Shown: in pieces, positions 50,256-59,092 of the stretch
Position numbering within the stretch: position 1 is the stretch's first letter
Layout of the letters: every line of letters starts with the position of its first letter
Source: JABIFK01 sp047619225
Lineage (GTDB): Bacteria > Latescibacterota > UBA2968
Assembly: GCA_047619225.1 (NCBI GenBank)
Contig: JBLHJX010000001.1
Coordinates: 1-64,000 of the forward strand
DNA length: 64,000 bases
Reading direction: 5' to 3'
Made by a program: the position numbers and the translations under genes
The notes under the pieces: generated by a model
Database searches by the model: none
What the model was told of the DNA's origin: nothing
What the model saw: the letters and a program-made list of their open reading frames with translations, nothing else

Positions 50256-51290
50256 ATGCCTCCATTTAAGCAAGCCCGGGATATCAAAGTAGGCGTCATC
50301 GGTTATGGTGGTGCCTTTAACATGGGCCGCCAACATCTGACATTCATGAAACGCGCAGGTATGACGCCGGTTGCGGTTTCCGAAATCGATGAGACCCGTC
50401 TCAAAGTTGCAGAAGAAGAATTTCCCGGTATACAAACTTACAGTTCAGTAGACAACATGCTCCAAGAGTCTGATGTCAATTTGGTTGTCATCATCACACC
50501 ACACAATACCCATGCAAAAATCGCACTGCAATGCTTGCGAGCAGGGCGACATGTCATCAGTGAAAAACCGTTGGCCATTACCACCGCCGAATGCGATGCC
50601 ATGATTCGGGAAGCAAAAAAGCGAAAACTCCTCCTGTCAACCTATCACAATCGCCACTGGGACGGCTGCGTGCTTGAGGCTCTCAAGAACATCCACAAAC
50701 GCAAAGTGATTGGTGAAATCTACCGCATCGAAGCCCATATGGGCGGATATGGCAAACCAGGTGATTGGTGGCGAAGCAGCAAATCAATCTCGGGGGGTAT
50801 CCTCTACGATTGGGGTGTGCACCTACTGGAATATTCGCTCCAGATCTTGGGCGGGGAGATTTCGGAAGTGACTGGCTTTGCACACAATGGGTATTGGGCA
50901 CAGCAAACCGCTTGGAAAAAGGACACCAACGAAGACGAAGCATCCGCTGTGGTTCGGTTCAGCAATGGAAAATGGATCAACTTGACCATGTCGAGCATGG
51001 CTTCAAATGCAAAGAAGAGTTGGCTCGAAATTACTGGGACAACAGGTACCTATCTGTTTGACGGGCGCACCTATGAAATCATTCAGATGAAAGGGAACCG
51101 CAAGATAGTCACAACAGGTGACAACCCACCCAGCCAATATCCCAAATATTATGGCAATGTGGCCAACCACCTATCCAAAGGCGAAGACCTCATCATCACC
51201 CCCGAATGGTCCAGGCGTCCTATCCACATTCTCGATCTGGCTTGCCGAAGTGCCGAGCAAGGCAAAACGCTCAAAGCCAAGTATAAATAA
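50256..51290 (+). CDS. Gfo/Idh/MocA-family oxidoreductase
   Basis: A 344-residue NAD(P)-dependent dehydrogenase. VGVIGYGGAFNMG forms the Rossmann motif, EKPLA is at about 104, and the C-terminal domain has KSISGGILYDWGVHLLEY and GTTGTYLFDG. It is transcribed alone on the plus strand and ends at a terminator. AAGGAAAT precedes the ATG. The family acts on sugars, amino sugars or inositols; the exact substrate is unknown. It differs from the three minus-strand relatives in the catalytic region. Confidence 0.9.
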   Translation: MPPFKQARDIKVGVIGYGGAFNMGRQHLTFMKRAGMTPVAVSEIDETRLKVAEEEFPGIQTYSSVDNMLQESDVNLVVIITPHNTHAKIALQCLRAGRHVISEKPLAITTAECDAMIREAKKRKLLLSTYHNRHWDGCVLEALKNIHKRKVIGEIYRIEAHMGGYGKPGDWWRSSKSISGGILYDWGVHLLEYSLQILGGEISEVTGFAHNGYWAQQTAWKKDTNEDEASAVVRFSNGKWINLTMSSMASNAKKSWLEITGTTGTYLFDGRTYEIIQMKGNRKIVTTGDNPPSQYPKYYGNVANHLSKGEDLIITPEWSRRPIHILDLACRSAEQGKTLKAKYK

Positions 51291-51296
51291 CAAAAA

Positions 51297-51326
51297 AGAA
51301 CCGGATAGCAAATGCTATCCGGTTCT
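51297..51326. terminator. Hairpin terminator
   Basis: A 14-bp inverted repeat (AGAACCGGATAGCA and its complement) with a very short central loop lies six bases after the oxidoreductase stop. The minus-strand exit is T-rich, so it can serve both convergent genes. Confidence 0.75.
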
Positions 51327-51373
51327 TCACCTTTGGGTTAAAAATTATACTTTGCTGAGTAACCGACCACCCA

Positions 51374-51775
51374 TCACTCACCCGCCCCCCCCATGAAAAC
51401 CACAACACGCCCACCGACCCAAAGCCCCAATAGCACCAAAGCAATCCCGAAGAAATGATTTACGAACAAATTCAGAAAACCTGTCAAAAACGCACCAGAC
51501 TTTGCATAGAGAACGCTCTCTAGCGCATAAGTCGAAAACGTCGTCAATGCCCCTAAAAATCCAGTAATGAAAAAAAGACGTTCTGTAGGGCCAAGGATAA
51601 TGCGTGCATCTGCGAGCGCAAGTGCAAAACCAATCAACAAACATCCCAACAGGTTTGCCCCAAGCGTTCCCCAGGCAAATTCAACGCCCAATATCCGGGC
51701 GGCAAAAAGAGATAGCCCGTAGCGACAGACAGCGCCCAATGCCCCACCAACGCCCACAAAAAAAAATGCACTCAT
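51374..51775 (-). CDS. crcB: Fluoride ion channel CrcB/FluC
   Basis: A 133-residue four-helix protein that exports fluoride as a dual-topology dimer. The family motifs are clear: GGALGAVCRYGLS in helix 1, WGTLGANLLGC in helix 2, and GFLGALTTFSTYALES in helix 3, including the TTFST filter region. ATG 51775 with GGAG nine bases upstream gives the standard size; the frame extends upstream into cobO. It is 16 bases after the cobO stop, so probably co-transcribed. No fluoride riboswitch is visible. Confidence 0.92.
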   Translation of the reverse strand: MSAFFFVGVGGALGAVCRYGLSLFAARILGVEFAWGTLGANLLGCLLIGFALALADARIILGPTERLFFITGFLGALTTFSTYALESVLYAKSGAFLTGFLNLFVNHFFGIALVLLGLWVGGRVVVFMGGAGE

Positions 51776-51791
51776 GCACAGGTCTCCAATA

Positions 51792-52391
51792 TCAAAATTC
51801 AACACCCGCTCTGGCTGGCACACCCTTGGCATAATAGTGTTTAACCTTGCGCATTTCTGTTACCAAATCGGCTTGTAACACCAAACTATCCCAAACCTTA
51901 TGGCCAGACAAAACAAGTTCGCAAGAGCGTGTTTGTTGCCAAAGCTCCACCGTGTCCATCACATCAGACTGCTCCAAGAGGTCATAAGCAACAGCAGCCA
52001 AAAATTCGTCTAACACAACAAGATCATACAGTCCATCACGAATAAAGGCCTGCGCTTTTTCTAAACCGCGTTGCGCTTCAGCAAGATCCTCAGGTTGCGC
52101 CCCAAACCGAAACGAACCATCAGGCATCATGCGTTCACATCCGGTAGGGACCAAGTCTATGCCATCTAATGCACGCAAAATTCGTCGTTCGGCATAGTGT
52201 TCATTTTCGCCGTCATACCCTTTGTCAAACTGCACAAGAGCCACGCGATGCCCCGCTCCCAATGCCCGTAAGATCAACCCCATACAGCAGGTGGTTTTTC
52301 CTTTTCCAAACCCATAATAGAGGTGCAACTGATGCTCATGTGTGCCCTCTTGGTCAGGTGGCAACACTTTTATTTTTGACTGCTTGCCCAT
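51792..52391 (-). CDS. cobO: Cob(I)alamin adenosyltransferase CobO/BtuR
   Basis: A 199-residue enzyme that transfers the adenosyl group of ATP to reduced corrinoids. The P-loop is YYGFGKGKTTCCMG near residue 25, the middle has VLDEFLAAVAYDLL, and the C-terminus shows the expected HYYAKGVPARAGVEF. Length is typical. No other cobalamin biosynthesis gene is near, so it may serve salvage. It is divergent from hpnC, with about 125 bases between starts. Confidence 0.93.
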   Translation of the reverse strand: MGKQSKIKVLPPDQEGTHEHQLHLYYGFGKGKTTCCMGLILRALGAGHRVALVQFDKGYDGENEHYAERRILRALDGIDLVPTGCERMMPDGSFRFGAQPEDLAEAQRGLEKAQAFIRDGLYDLVVLDEFLAAVAYDLLEQSDVMDTVELWQQTRSCELVLSGHKVWDSLVLQADLVTEMRKVKHYYAKGVPARAGVEF

Positions 52392-52515
52392 TGAATCACT
52401 CCCATAGAGATTTTTTTAAAACTTGTCTCAATATACGGCAAACACGCCAAAAGCCCAATTCAGTTTTGGAAAGAAATTGCTGATTAGGACGCGATATATT
52501 ACCTTATGCCCTACT

Positions 52516-53418
52516 ATGAAATACATGAACAAGACACAGCCAACAAACGATCATACGTCCATTTCCATAGACGATGCTTACACGCATTGTCAAAATCTTA
52601 CCCAAGCACACTACGAAAATTTTCCGGTTGGCTCCTTGCTCATCCCCAAACGTCTGCGCCCTCACGTTCACGCGATATATGCTTTTGCAAGAACAGCAGA
52701 CGACTTTGCCGATGAACCCGGCCTGACGTCGGCACAGCGATTAACAGAACTGCAAACTTGGGAATATCGCCTCGACACTTGCCTAACAAACCCAGAAGGC
52801 CCCATATTCACGGCGCTCGCACACACCATTCAAACACAACAAATCCCCATAAAATTGCTGAAAGATTTGCTTACCGCCTTTCGAATGGATGTGGCGCAAA
52901 GTCGCCACGAGACCCTAGATGCACTCCATCAATATTGCGTTTATTCGGCCAATCCAGTGGGTCGTTTGATTCTCCATCTATTCGGTTACCGCACAGAACA
53001 GGCCGCCCAACAATCCGATGCCATTTGCTCGGCACTACAACTTGCCAACTTCTGGCAAGACATTGCAATAGATTTTTCTCAAAACCGCATTTATCTACCC
53101 AAAGAAGATATGGCAAACTTTGGTGTCTCCGAAGACGACCTGAGGCAACAACGCCTAACCCCTAATTTCAAGGATCTCCTCGCGCATCTCATCCAGCACA
53201 CAGAGCGCCTATTTCAAGAGGGGTATCCATTGCTTTCCCAGGTACGTGGCCGTCTACGCTACGAATTGCGACTGACCTGGCTTGGAGGAATGGATATTTT
53301 GCAAAAAATCCCCAAAAATGATTACGATATTTTTCGGCACCGGCCCAAAGTACACAAAAGTGATTTGCCACTTTTTTTATGCAAAGCTTTCTGGCCTTTT
53401 ATCTGGCACAAACCATGA
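52516..53418 (+). CDS. hpnC: Squalene synthase-like HpnC
   Basis: A 300-residue isoprenoid synthase of the squalene/phytoene synthase fold, the HpnC branch (hydroxysqualene synthase, acting on presqualene diphosphate). Signatures are HYENFPVGSLLIP, the first aspartate-rich motif DDFADE, and the second region DIAIDFSQNRIYLP. The frame extends upstream to 52423; ATG 52516 is chosen because conserved sequence starts shortly after, but no clear ribosome-binding site is present. It is the first gene of the hpnCDE operon and its stop overlaps hpnD by four bases. Confidence 0.92.
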   Translation: MKYMNKTQPTNDHTSISIDDAYTHCQNLTQAHYENFPVGSLLIPKRLRPHVHAIYAFARTADDFADEPGLTSAQRLTELQTWEYRLDTCLTNPEGPIFTALAHTIQTQQIPIKLLKDLLTAFRMDVAQSRHETLDALHQYCVYSANPVGRLILHLFGYRTEQAAQQSDAICSALQLANFWQDIAIDFSQNRIYLPKEDMANFGVSEDDLRQQRLTPNFKDLLAHLIQHTERLFQEGYPLLSQVRGRLRYELRLTWLGGMDILQKIPKNDYDIFRHRPKVHKSDLPLFLCKAFWPFIWHKP

Positions 53419-54275
53419 ACCTAAAACAGCACACAGCCCAACTGGTTAAGGCGGCGCGTACCAACTTTTATTATGCCTTTGTTTTTCTTCCTAAAAACAA
53501 GCGGGAGGCGATATTTGCAGCATACGCGTTTAGCCGCCACACAGACGACATCATTGACGATGCACCATCGCCAGACCGTGCAAAACGGGACATCGATCTC
53601 TGGCGAGCCGAACTCCATGCCTGTTATGGTGGTAATCCCACTCACCCCATTGCCTGCAACCTCCAGAATATCCTCCAAGACTTTCCAATTCCCAAAGAAC
53701 ACTTCCTTGCGCTAATCGACGGTGTAGAAATGGATCTCACACAAAACCGGTACGATACCTTTGAAGATCTGTATCAGTACTGCTACCGCGTTGCCTCTGT
53801 TGTGGGACTGATTTGTATAGAGATCTTTGGTTATACAAATCCTCAAACAAAAGACTATGCCATCAATCTTGGGCTCGCGCTCCAATTAACCAACATTCTA
53901 CGTGATGTACACACGGATTATCAGCAGAATCGCATATATCTTCCCGCCGAAGATTTAGAGAAGTTTTCCTACACAGAGAAAGATCTGGCCACTCAGAGAA
54001 ACAACACAGCTTTTGCCGATCTCATGGCATTTCAAGCCACACGCGCCCATCATTACTACCAGGAGGCCAAGCGTCTTTTACCCGTCGAAGACCGGGCACA
54101 ATTGTTTCCCGCAGAAATTATGGGCAAGATTTACGCAGAACTGCTAAACCAAATAGAAAAAAAGCGATACAACATCTTCGATGCCAGAATTCGCCTTACA
54201 AATGCACATAAACTGGGCATCGCACTAAAGTGCTGGAGTGGCAGTTGGTTTCATAGCAAAAGGAAAAGGTCGTGA
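53415..54275 (+). CDS. hpnD: Presqualene diphosphate synthase HpnD
   Basis: A 286-residue squalene/phytoene synthase family protein, assigned to HpnD, which joins two farnesyl diphosphates. It has the FYYAFVFLPKNKREAIFAAYAF start typical of HpnD, the Asp-rich DDIIDD and the second DVHTDYQQNRIYLPAED. ATG 53415 lies in the ATGA overlap with hpnC; the longer frame is not needed. The GTGA overlap with hpnE indicates tight translational coupling of all three steps. Confidence 0.93.
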   Translation: MNLKQHTAQLVKAARTNFYYAFVFLPKNKREAIFAAYAFSRHTDDIIDDAPSPDRAKRDIDLWRAELHACYGGNPTHPIACNLQNILQDFPIPKEHFLALIDGVEMDLTQNRYDTFEDLYQYCYRVASVVGLICIEIFGYTNPQTKDYAINLGLALQLTNILRDVHTDYQQNRIYLPAEDLEKFSYTEKDLATQRNNTAFADLMAFQATRAHHYYQEAKRLLPVEDRAQLFPAEIMGKIYAELLNQIEKKRYNIFDARIRLTNAHKLGIALKCWSGSWFHSKRKRS

Positions 54276-55588
54276 AAAGCGTGGTCGTATTGGGCGGCGG
54301 ATTTGCAGGTTTGGCAGCGGCGATCAAGCTAACCCAACTGGGCCATAGGGTTAGGCTTGTAGAACGGCGTCAAACATTGGGAGGGCGCGCATTTTCATTT
54401 ACGGATCCAACCACTGGCGACACCGTCGACAATGGGCAACATCTCTTCATGAAATGTTATCACGCAACGCTGGAATTGCTTGAAACGCTTGGGGCACATG
54501 AAGATATCGTTTTTCAAGATGAATTCCAGATTGAATTTCGTCACCCCAAAGAAGGGGTCTCTACCCTTCGGTTCTCCAAATCTCTTCCCCCACCCCTGAA
54601 TGTATTGGTCGGGTTTTTACGCTTTAAAGCTGTTGGGCTGAGAGATGTTCTCTCTTTGCGAAAAATGAACGCCGAACTTCGAAAAGATCTCCCTATAACT
54701 TTGTCGGTCACACAATGGTTGACGCAATGCAAACAAACGAAACGAATGCAGGAAGTCTTCTGGAACCCTTTGTGTTTGGCTGCGCTTAACGAATCCCCAA
54801 ACCAAGCGTCAGCCAAACATCTGCAAGCCGTCTTAGTAGAAGGTTTTTTCTCTTCATCAGATGGTGCACTTTTAGGGTACTCACAAGTGGGCTTGAGCAA
54901 CCTTCTATCAGCCAAGGCACAGGCTTTTTTGAAAAAGAGCGACCAGACTCTTAATTTGGGCCTTTCTGCCACACAAATTGAAGTCTCTTCTGCCCAAAAA
55001 GTCCGCGTACATTTTGCCAACGGACAAATACACGCACCCGATGCTGTCATCTGTGCACTTCCACCACAAGCATTGTCAACCTTGTTGCGCCAAGACCCTT
55101 TTTCAGATCTGTTACAACGACTCTCCAAGTATCGCCCATCGCCCATTCTTTCGGTCAACCTTTGGTATGACCGTCCGTGTTTAGAATCGCCCCTTGTTGG
55201 CATGCTCGGCACTCAAATGGAATGGGCATTTAACAAAGCTCAACTTTATGGCCAACACGATCAAGCCTCGCAAGGTCATATGACGCTCATTGCAAGCGCT
55301 GCCCGGGCTCTCGCCAAAATCCCTCACAAAGACCTCATCTCTTTGGCACATCGTGAGTTCCAATCTGTTTCTCCATTGGCGACTTCAGCAACGCTCCTAC
55401 ATGGCCGGGTCATCTGCGAACATCGTGCGACCCAAACCCTTCCCCTGGGCGAATACGCTCCCCAAACAAAGACCCGCCATCCCAATCTCCTGTTGGCAGG
55501 TGATTGGGTTGATACGGGCTTACCACCGACCATTGAAAGCGCCGTTCGCAGTGGCTTCAACGCGGCAAACATGGTTCACCAAACATAA
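54272..55588 (+). CDS. hpnE: Hydroxysqualene dehydroxylase HpnE
   Basis: A 438-residue FAD-dependent amine-oxidase-fold enzyme that reduces hydroxysqualene to squalene. The dinucleotide motif VVVLGGGFAGLAAA is at residues 4-17, then the second FAD segment (GGRAFSF), and a C-terminal GDWVDTGLPPTIESAVRSG motif. It completes the FPP to squalene route for hopanoids or other triterpenoids. No squalene-hopene cyclase is in the window. Start is GTG, overlapping the hpnD stop. A strong hairpin follows. Confidence 0.93.
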   Translation: MKSVVVLGGGFAGLAAAIKLTQLGHRVRLVERRQTLGGRAFSFTDPTTGDTVDNGQHLFMKCYHATLELLETLGAHEDIVFQDEFQIEFRHPKEGVSTLRFSKSLPPPLNVLVGFLRFKAVGLRDVLSLRKMNAELRKDLPITLSVTQWLTQCKQTKRMQEVFWNPLCLAALNESPNQASAKHLQAVLVEGFFSSSDGALLGYSQVGLSNLLSAKAQAFLKKSDQTLNLGLSATQIEVSSAQKVRVHFANGQIHAPDAVICALPPQALSTLLRQDPFSDLLQRLSKYRPSPILSVNLWYDRPCLESPLVGMLGTQMEWAFNKAQLYGQHDQASQGHMTLIASAARALAKIPHKDLISLAHREFQSVSPLATSATLLHGRVICEHRATQTLPLGEYAPQTKTRHPNLLLAGDWVDTGLPPTIESAVRSGFNAANMVHQT

Positions 55589-55589
55589 A

Positions 55590-55621
55590 AAAGCGCGGGC
55601 AAGTAAACTTGCCCGCGCTTT
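55590..55621. terminator. Bidirectional hairpin terminator
   Basis: A 15-bp perfect inverted repeat (AAAGCGCGGGCAAGT and its complement) with a tiny loop lies directly after the hpnE stop, between it and the convergent secreted-protein gene. Flanking A and T residues suit termination in both directions. Confidence 0.85.
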
Positions 55622-55637
55622 GATTACAAAAATCAGA

Positions 55638-56072
55638 TTATAAGTTCTGCCCACCACGCACCAAATACCAAACTTCCTGTTGACGCTTACCTGAGCGGGC
55701 ATTAAACCGATCAATTAACAAGCGTTCCCCATCGGGCTGAATTGTGCCTATAAACTGACTAAAAGTAATATACGAATAAAAGATGAGCTGATTTCCAACC
55801 CGCTTAAACGTGCCATGGTCTGAGCGTGGTGCCGCAGGCCTCTGTGGAATATATGTCAGAGTTTGCCAGGTATTCCCATCACGCCCCATCCCTACAAGCT
55901 GCAAACTTCCCGATACCAAAAGTAGGCGTTCTGGTTGTGCATTTGGGTCATAGACACCCGTAATCACAACTTTTTCAAGGCCAAATATGGTTTCTTTTGC
56001 CGCTTCAATTGGCGAGAGAAAACAAAACCCAACTAAAAAAAACAAAATACGAAGTGTATGTCTCTGTTTCAC
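55638..56072 (-). CDS. Small secreted beta-rich protein, unknown
   Basis: A 144-residue exported protein. The signal peptide (LRILFFLVGFCF, cleavage near IEAAK) is followed by a beta-strand-rich domain with no cysteines and an Arg-rich turn (RPAAPRSDHGTF). GTG 56072 has AAGGAGG upstream. It lies 73 bases after the FliG/FecR fusion gene and may be co-transcribed with it, with the hpnE terminator behind it. No family is recognised. Confidence 0.7.
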   Translation of the reverse strand: MKQRHTLRILFFLVGFCFLSPIEAAKETIFGLEKVVITGVYDPNAQPERLLLVSGSLQLVGMGRDGNTWQTLTYIPQRPAAPRSDHGTFKRVGNQLIFYSYITFSQFIGTIQPDGERLLIDRFNARSGKRQQEVWYLVRGGQNL

Positions 56073-56145
56073 GGCTTACACCTCCTTGATTTCCAATACG
56101 AGAAAGTTGGCATTACTTTACCATCGGCACAAACCCACAGAAACT

Positions 56146-57813
56146 TCATTCTTGTGTGCCAATCCACTTGGATACTTCAGTATGCCTATCTCGACCTACA
56201 TCACCATTTGTTTCAACCCGCAGCCGTTCACCAATTCCTAAAACATGTAAGCCACCACCGTCTCTTACCTGCACCCACACAGTCCCCCCATGCACAGACA
56301 ATATCGTTGTCGCATTCAAGGTGACCCGCAGGTGATAAAGTGCGCCCTTAGACCCCGTCACTTCGGCAAGGGGTGAGGTCACCTGCAATGTCGGATCCTG
56401 CACTTCTACCCAAATATTACCAACGCGCAGATCCAACCGAGGCGGTCCTGTTGTGGTTTCATCGGTCTGGCCAATTTGTACTTCAGTTTCAGACTCCACC
56501 TGGAGTTGCCCTGCATCATTGGATAGAGCAACAGAGGCCCTGCCATCTGATTCCGTTTTGATTCGATCACCCGATTTAAGACTGTTTTCGTCTAACGACC
56601 GAATAGCCTCTCCTGTCATTAATAGTGCTTTTCCTGACAATATTGCGGCATTTCCAAGTTGCGATGACCTACCCATTGCCTTCTTAGACTTCCTTGGAGA
56701 CACAGCCTCAAAGTCTTCCTCTTCATCAGCCACAATAGCTTTGCCATGCCCAGATGCTGTTTGTGACGATTGGGAGTGTCCAAACCAGTAGACCACACCA
56801 TACCCCACTCCCAAAACAATAAGAACCAATAGCCCCCCAACACCATACCTTCTTTGCTCAGGCTTTTTGTTAGGTTGGGTGTACGGTTTTCCCACAGACA
56901 GAGGTATTTCATCGGAGGTCCCGGCCAAATCAATGTCGGTTTCTTGGCCCGCAATAGACCCCAAATAGGTATGCAGGTCCCCCGCTTCGTATGACAAACG
57001 TGCCCGATCCAAAATTTGATGCTGGAGCATTTCAACCTGAGCATCGTCAACTTCTTCGAGCGTGGTTTCGTCATCTTCAAAAAGTGCCGCACGTCGCTCA
57101 GACAGATTGCCTAAAATCTTTCGCCGCATATTAGCGGGTGCTGAGCGCATGGCCAATATGAGATCCCAATGATCTACACGTTGTAACACACGCTGAAGCT
57201 CACGGTCTGGCAGTTTAACAAGCGATTCAAAACCATACAGATGATTCTGTATATACCCCGTCGAATCGGGGTCTTTTTCGTACATATACGTTAAATTTCG
57301 ACGCACATCAGCTGGGTTTTGAATATGATGCAAGATTTCGGATACAAACTCGGGGGAGGCTTCAAAATCAGAAAGCCCAAGGGTGTCGCGCAAAGCAACC
57401 ATCATCTCTAACTCTGCCCCCCCTAACCGACGTTCCCAAACTGCCCAATTTTGAGCCGCTATGAGATGTAGAATTTCACTTTGCAAACCGTCCGGCAATC
57501 GTCGAACAATATCTGCGTGCTGAGAAACGGTTACAGGACGCAAAACCAGTGCCAACACATCGGCAACGCGCACCGGAAGCGCGTTAATTTCAGCGGTTAC
57601 TTCTCCATCCCCAAAGTGTGCTTCCAAATCACTAAGAAGTATCTGCTCAACCAATGACAACTGATCACGGGCAAAGTCTCGAACCTGATCGACCTGTCGC
57701 AAAGAAATATTGCGGAGCGCTTCTGGCAATACGGCAAAAAAACGCGCCCTTACCGCCGAAGGCAAATATGCACCAACAAGCGCAAGCATCCGTCCCAATT
57801 CATCTGGCGTCAT
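56146..57813 (-). CDS. FliG-like domain, membrane helix and FecR-like domain fusion
   Basis: A 555-residue protein of unusual architecture. Residues about 1-281 are helical and match FliG: the segment around 151-281 (SEILHHIQ, a YMYEKDP turn, LVKLPDRELQRVLQRVD, DLILAM, KILGNLSERRA, and a final DDAQVEMLQHQIL helix) is a close match to the FliG middle/C-terminal domains. A linker and one membrane helix (about 325-344) follow, then a FecR-type periplasmic domain (about 395-535; IRSLDENSLKSGDRI, GNIWVEVQ, SVHGGTVWVQV). ATG 57813 has GAGG seven bases upstream. It is 13 bases after the thrC stop. No other flagellar gene is seen. Confidence 0.78.
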   Translation of the reverse strand: MTPDELGRMLALVGAYLPSAVRARFFAVLPEALRNISLRQVDQVRDFARDQLSLVEQILLSDLEAHFGDGEVTAEINALPVRVADVLALVLRPVTVSQHADIVRRLPDGLQSEILHLIAAQNWAVWERRLGGAELEMMVALRDTLGLSDFEASPEFVSEILHHIQNPADVRRNLTYMYEKDPDSTGYIQNHLYGFESLVKLPDRELQRVLQRVDHWDLILAMRSAPANMRRKILGNLSERRAALFEDDETTLEEVDDAQVEMLQHQILDRARLSYEAGDLHTYLGSIAGQETDIDLAGTSDEIPLSVGKPYTQPNKKPEQRRYGVGGLLVLIVLGVGYGVVYWFGHSQSSQTASGHGKAIVADEEEDFEAVSPRKSKKAMGRSSQLGNAAILSGKALLMTGEAIRSLDENSLKSGDRIKTESDGRASVALSNDAGQLQVESETEVQIGQTDETTTGPPRLDLRVGNIWVEVQDPTLQVTSPLAEVTGSKGALYHLRVTLNATTILSVHGGTVWVQVRDGGGLHVLGIGERLRVETNGDVGRDRHTEVSKWIGTQE

Positions 57814-57826
57814 AAACAACCTCAAG

Positions 57827-58990
57827 TTACTGGAAAAGTTCGATATATTTCAAACCCGTTCCTGTATTGAATAACACGACGCGATCTGTTTCGTTCACCC
57901 AATTTTGGGCAATTAACTTCTTCAATCCTGCAAGTGTTGCGGCCCCTTCAGGAGCTGGAAATATGCCCAGCGCACTGGCCATTTCAGGAACGCAGGCCAT
58001 CAATTCCTCATCGGTAACAGAAACCGCGCAGCCATTGCTTTCACGAATGGCCTTGAGCATCAAGAAATCACCCACTGCACCAGGAACACGAAGCCCCGAC
58101 GCGATAGTTTGAGCATCCAGCCAAGGTTCAGCTGCCTCAGCGCCAGATTCATATGCCCGCACAATGGGCGCACAGCCAGCAGCTTGAACAGAAACCATGC
58201 GGGGCCGTTTGCCATCAATCCATCCCAACTGCTCCATCTCGTCAAAAGCTTTCCACATACCAATAAGCCCTGTCCCGCCACCCGTTGGATAAATCACCAC
58301 ATCGGGCAGTTCCCAGTCAAATTGCTCGGCCAACTCATATCCCATTGTCTTCTTGCCTTCAACCCGATAAGGCTCTTTCAAGGTAGAGATATCAAACCAC
58401 CCTTCGGCTTCTTTGCGCTGGGCAACCATCTTCCCACAATCCGAAATCAAGCCATCAACAAGTTCTACATGAGCACCCAAAACCACGCACTCGACATAAT
58501 TTGCAGGTGGCACATCCTTTGGCATAAAAATATGCGAAGACAACCCCGCACGAGCCGCATATGCAGCAGTTGCCCCGCCCGCATTGCCTGCCGATGGGAT
58601 CGCAATCGCTCGCGTCCCCAATTCTGCCGCTCGCGAGATGGCTGCCGACATGCCCCGAGCTTTAAAAGAACCCGTTGGATTTCCACCCTCTTCTTTCACA
58701 AAAAGATTTGGCACGCCTATTTTTCGTCCCAACGAAGAGGCCTGCAACAAAGGCGTGTAACCCTCACCCAAACTTACGCAATATTGCATGTCCTCAACGG
58801 GCATCACTTCTTCATATCGCCACATGGTGGGGATACGGCCAACAAGGTCTTCACGTTTCACCTTTTTTTTTACAGCATCCAAGTCATACCGTGCAAACAG
58901 TGGGGCTCCAACATCGCTCAAATTCCACAGCCTATCTTTTGCATACGATTTCCCAGTTTTAGTACACACCAAGTCCATCAGGAACCCCAT
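57827..58990 (-). CDS. thrC: Threonine synthase
   Basis: A 387-residue PLP enzyme that converts O-phospho-L-homoserine to L-threonine. The PLP lysine is K110 in GSFKARG; SLGEGYTPLL, SAGNAGGATAAYAAR and the phosphate-binding YPTGGGTGLIG are typical. The form without an N-terminal extra domain is the short bacterial/plant-type class. ATG 58990 with AAGGAG nine bases upstream is used in preference to an ATG eight codons earlier that has no ribosome-binding site. It shares a strand with the upstream sigma-54 activator and the downstream FliG/FecR gene. Confidence 0.92.
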   Translation of the reverse strand: MGFLMDLVCTKTGKSYAKDRLWNLSDVGAPLFARYDLDAVKKKVKREDLVGRIPTMWRYEEVMPVEDMQYCVSLGEGYTPLLQASSLGRKIGVPNLFVKEEGGNPTGSFKARGMSAAISRAAELGTRAIAIPSAGNAGGATAAYAARAGLSSHIFMPKDVPPANYVECVVLGAHVELVDGLISDCGKMVAQRKEAEGWFDISTLKEPYRVEGKKTMGYELAEQFDWELPDVVIYPTGGGTGLIGMWKAFDEMEQLGWIDGKRPRMVSVQAAGCAPIVRAYESGAEAAEPWLDAQTIASGLRVPGAVGDFLMLKAIRESNGCAVSVTDEELMACVPEMASALGIFPAPEGAATLAGLKKLIAQNWVNETDRVVLFNTGTGLKYIELFQ

Positions 58991-59092
58991 ACGATACCAC
59001 TCCTTTTCATTCATAGAATAACGCCAACATTACCAAACAAACGACAGATGCGCCAACATGCAGACATATTATGGGTCCACAAGCCCTCAGAG

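Noticed and set aside
51776..51791. Possible fluoride riboswitch before crcB
   Set aside because: The gap to cobO is only 16 bases, leaving no room for the aptamer.
52443..52500. TTGG-N9-TTGC-like element before hpnC resembling a sigma-54 promoter
   Set aside because: The GG to GC spacing is one base short of the strict 12-base offset.
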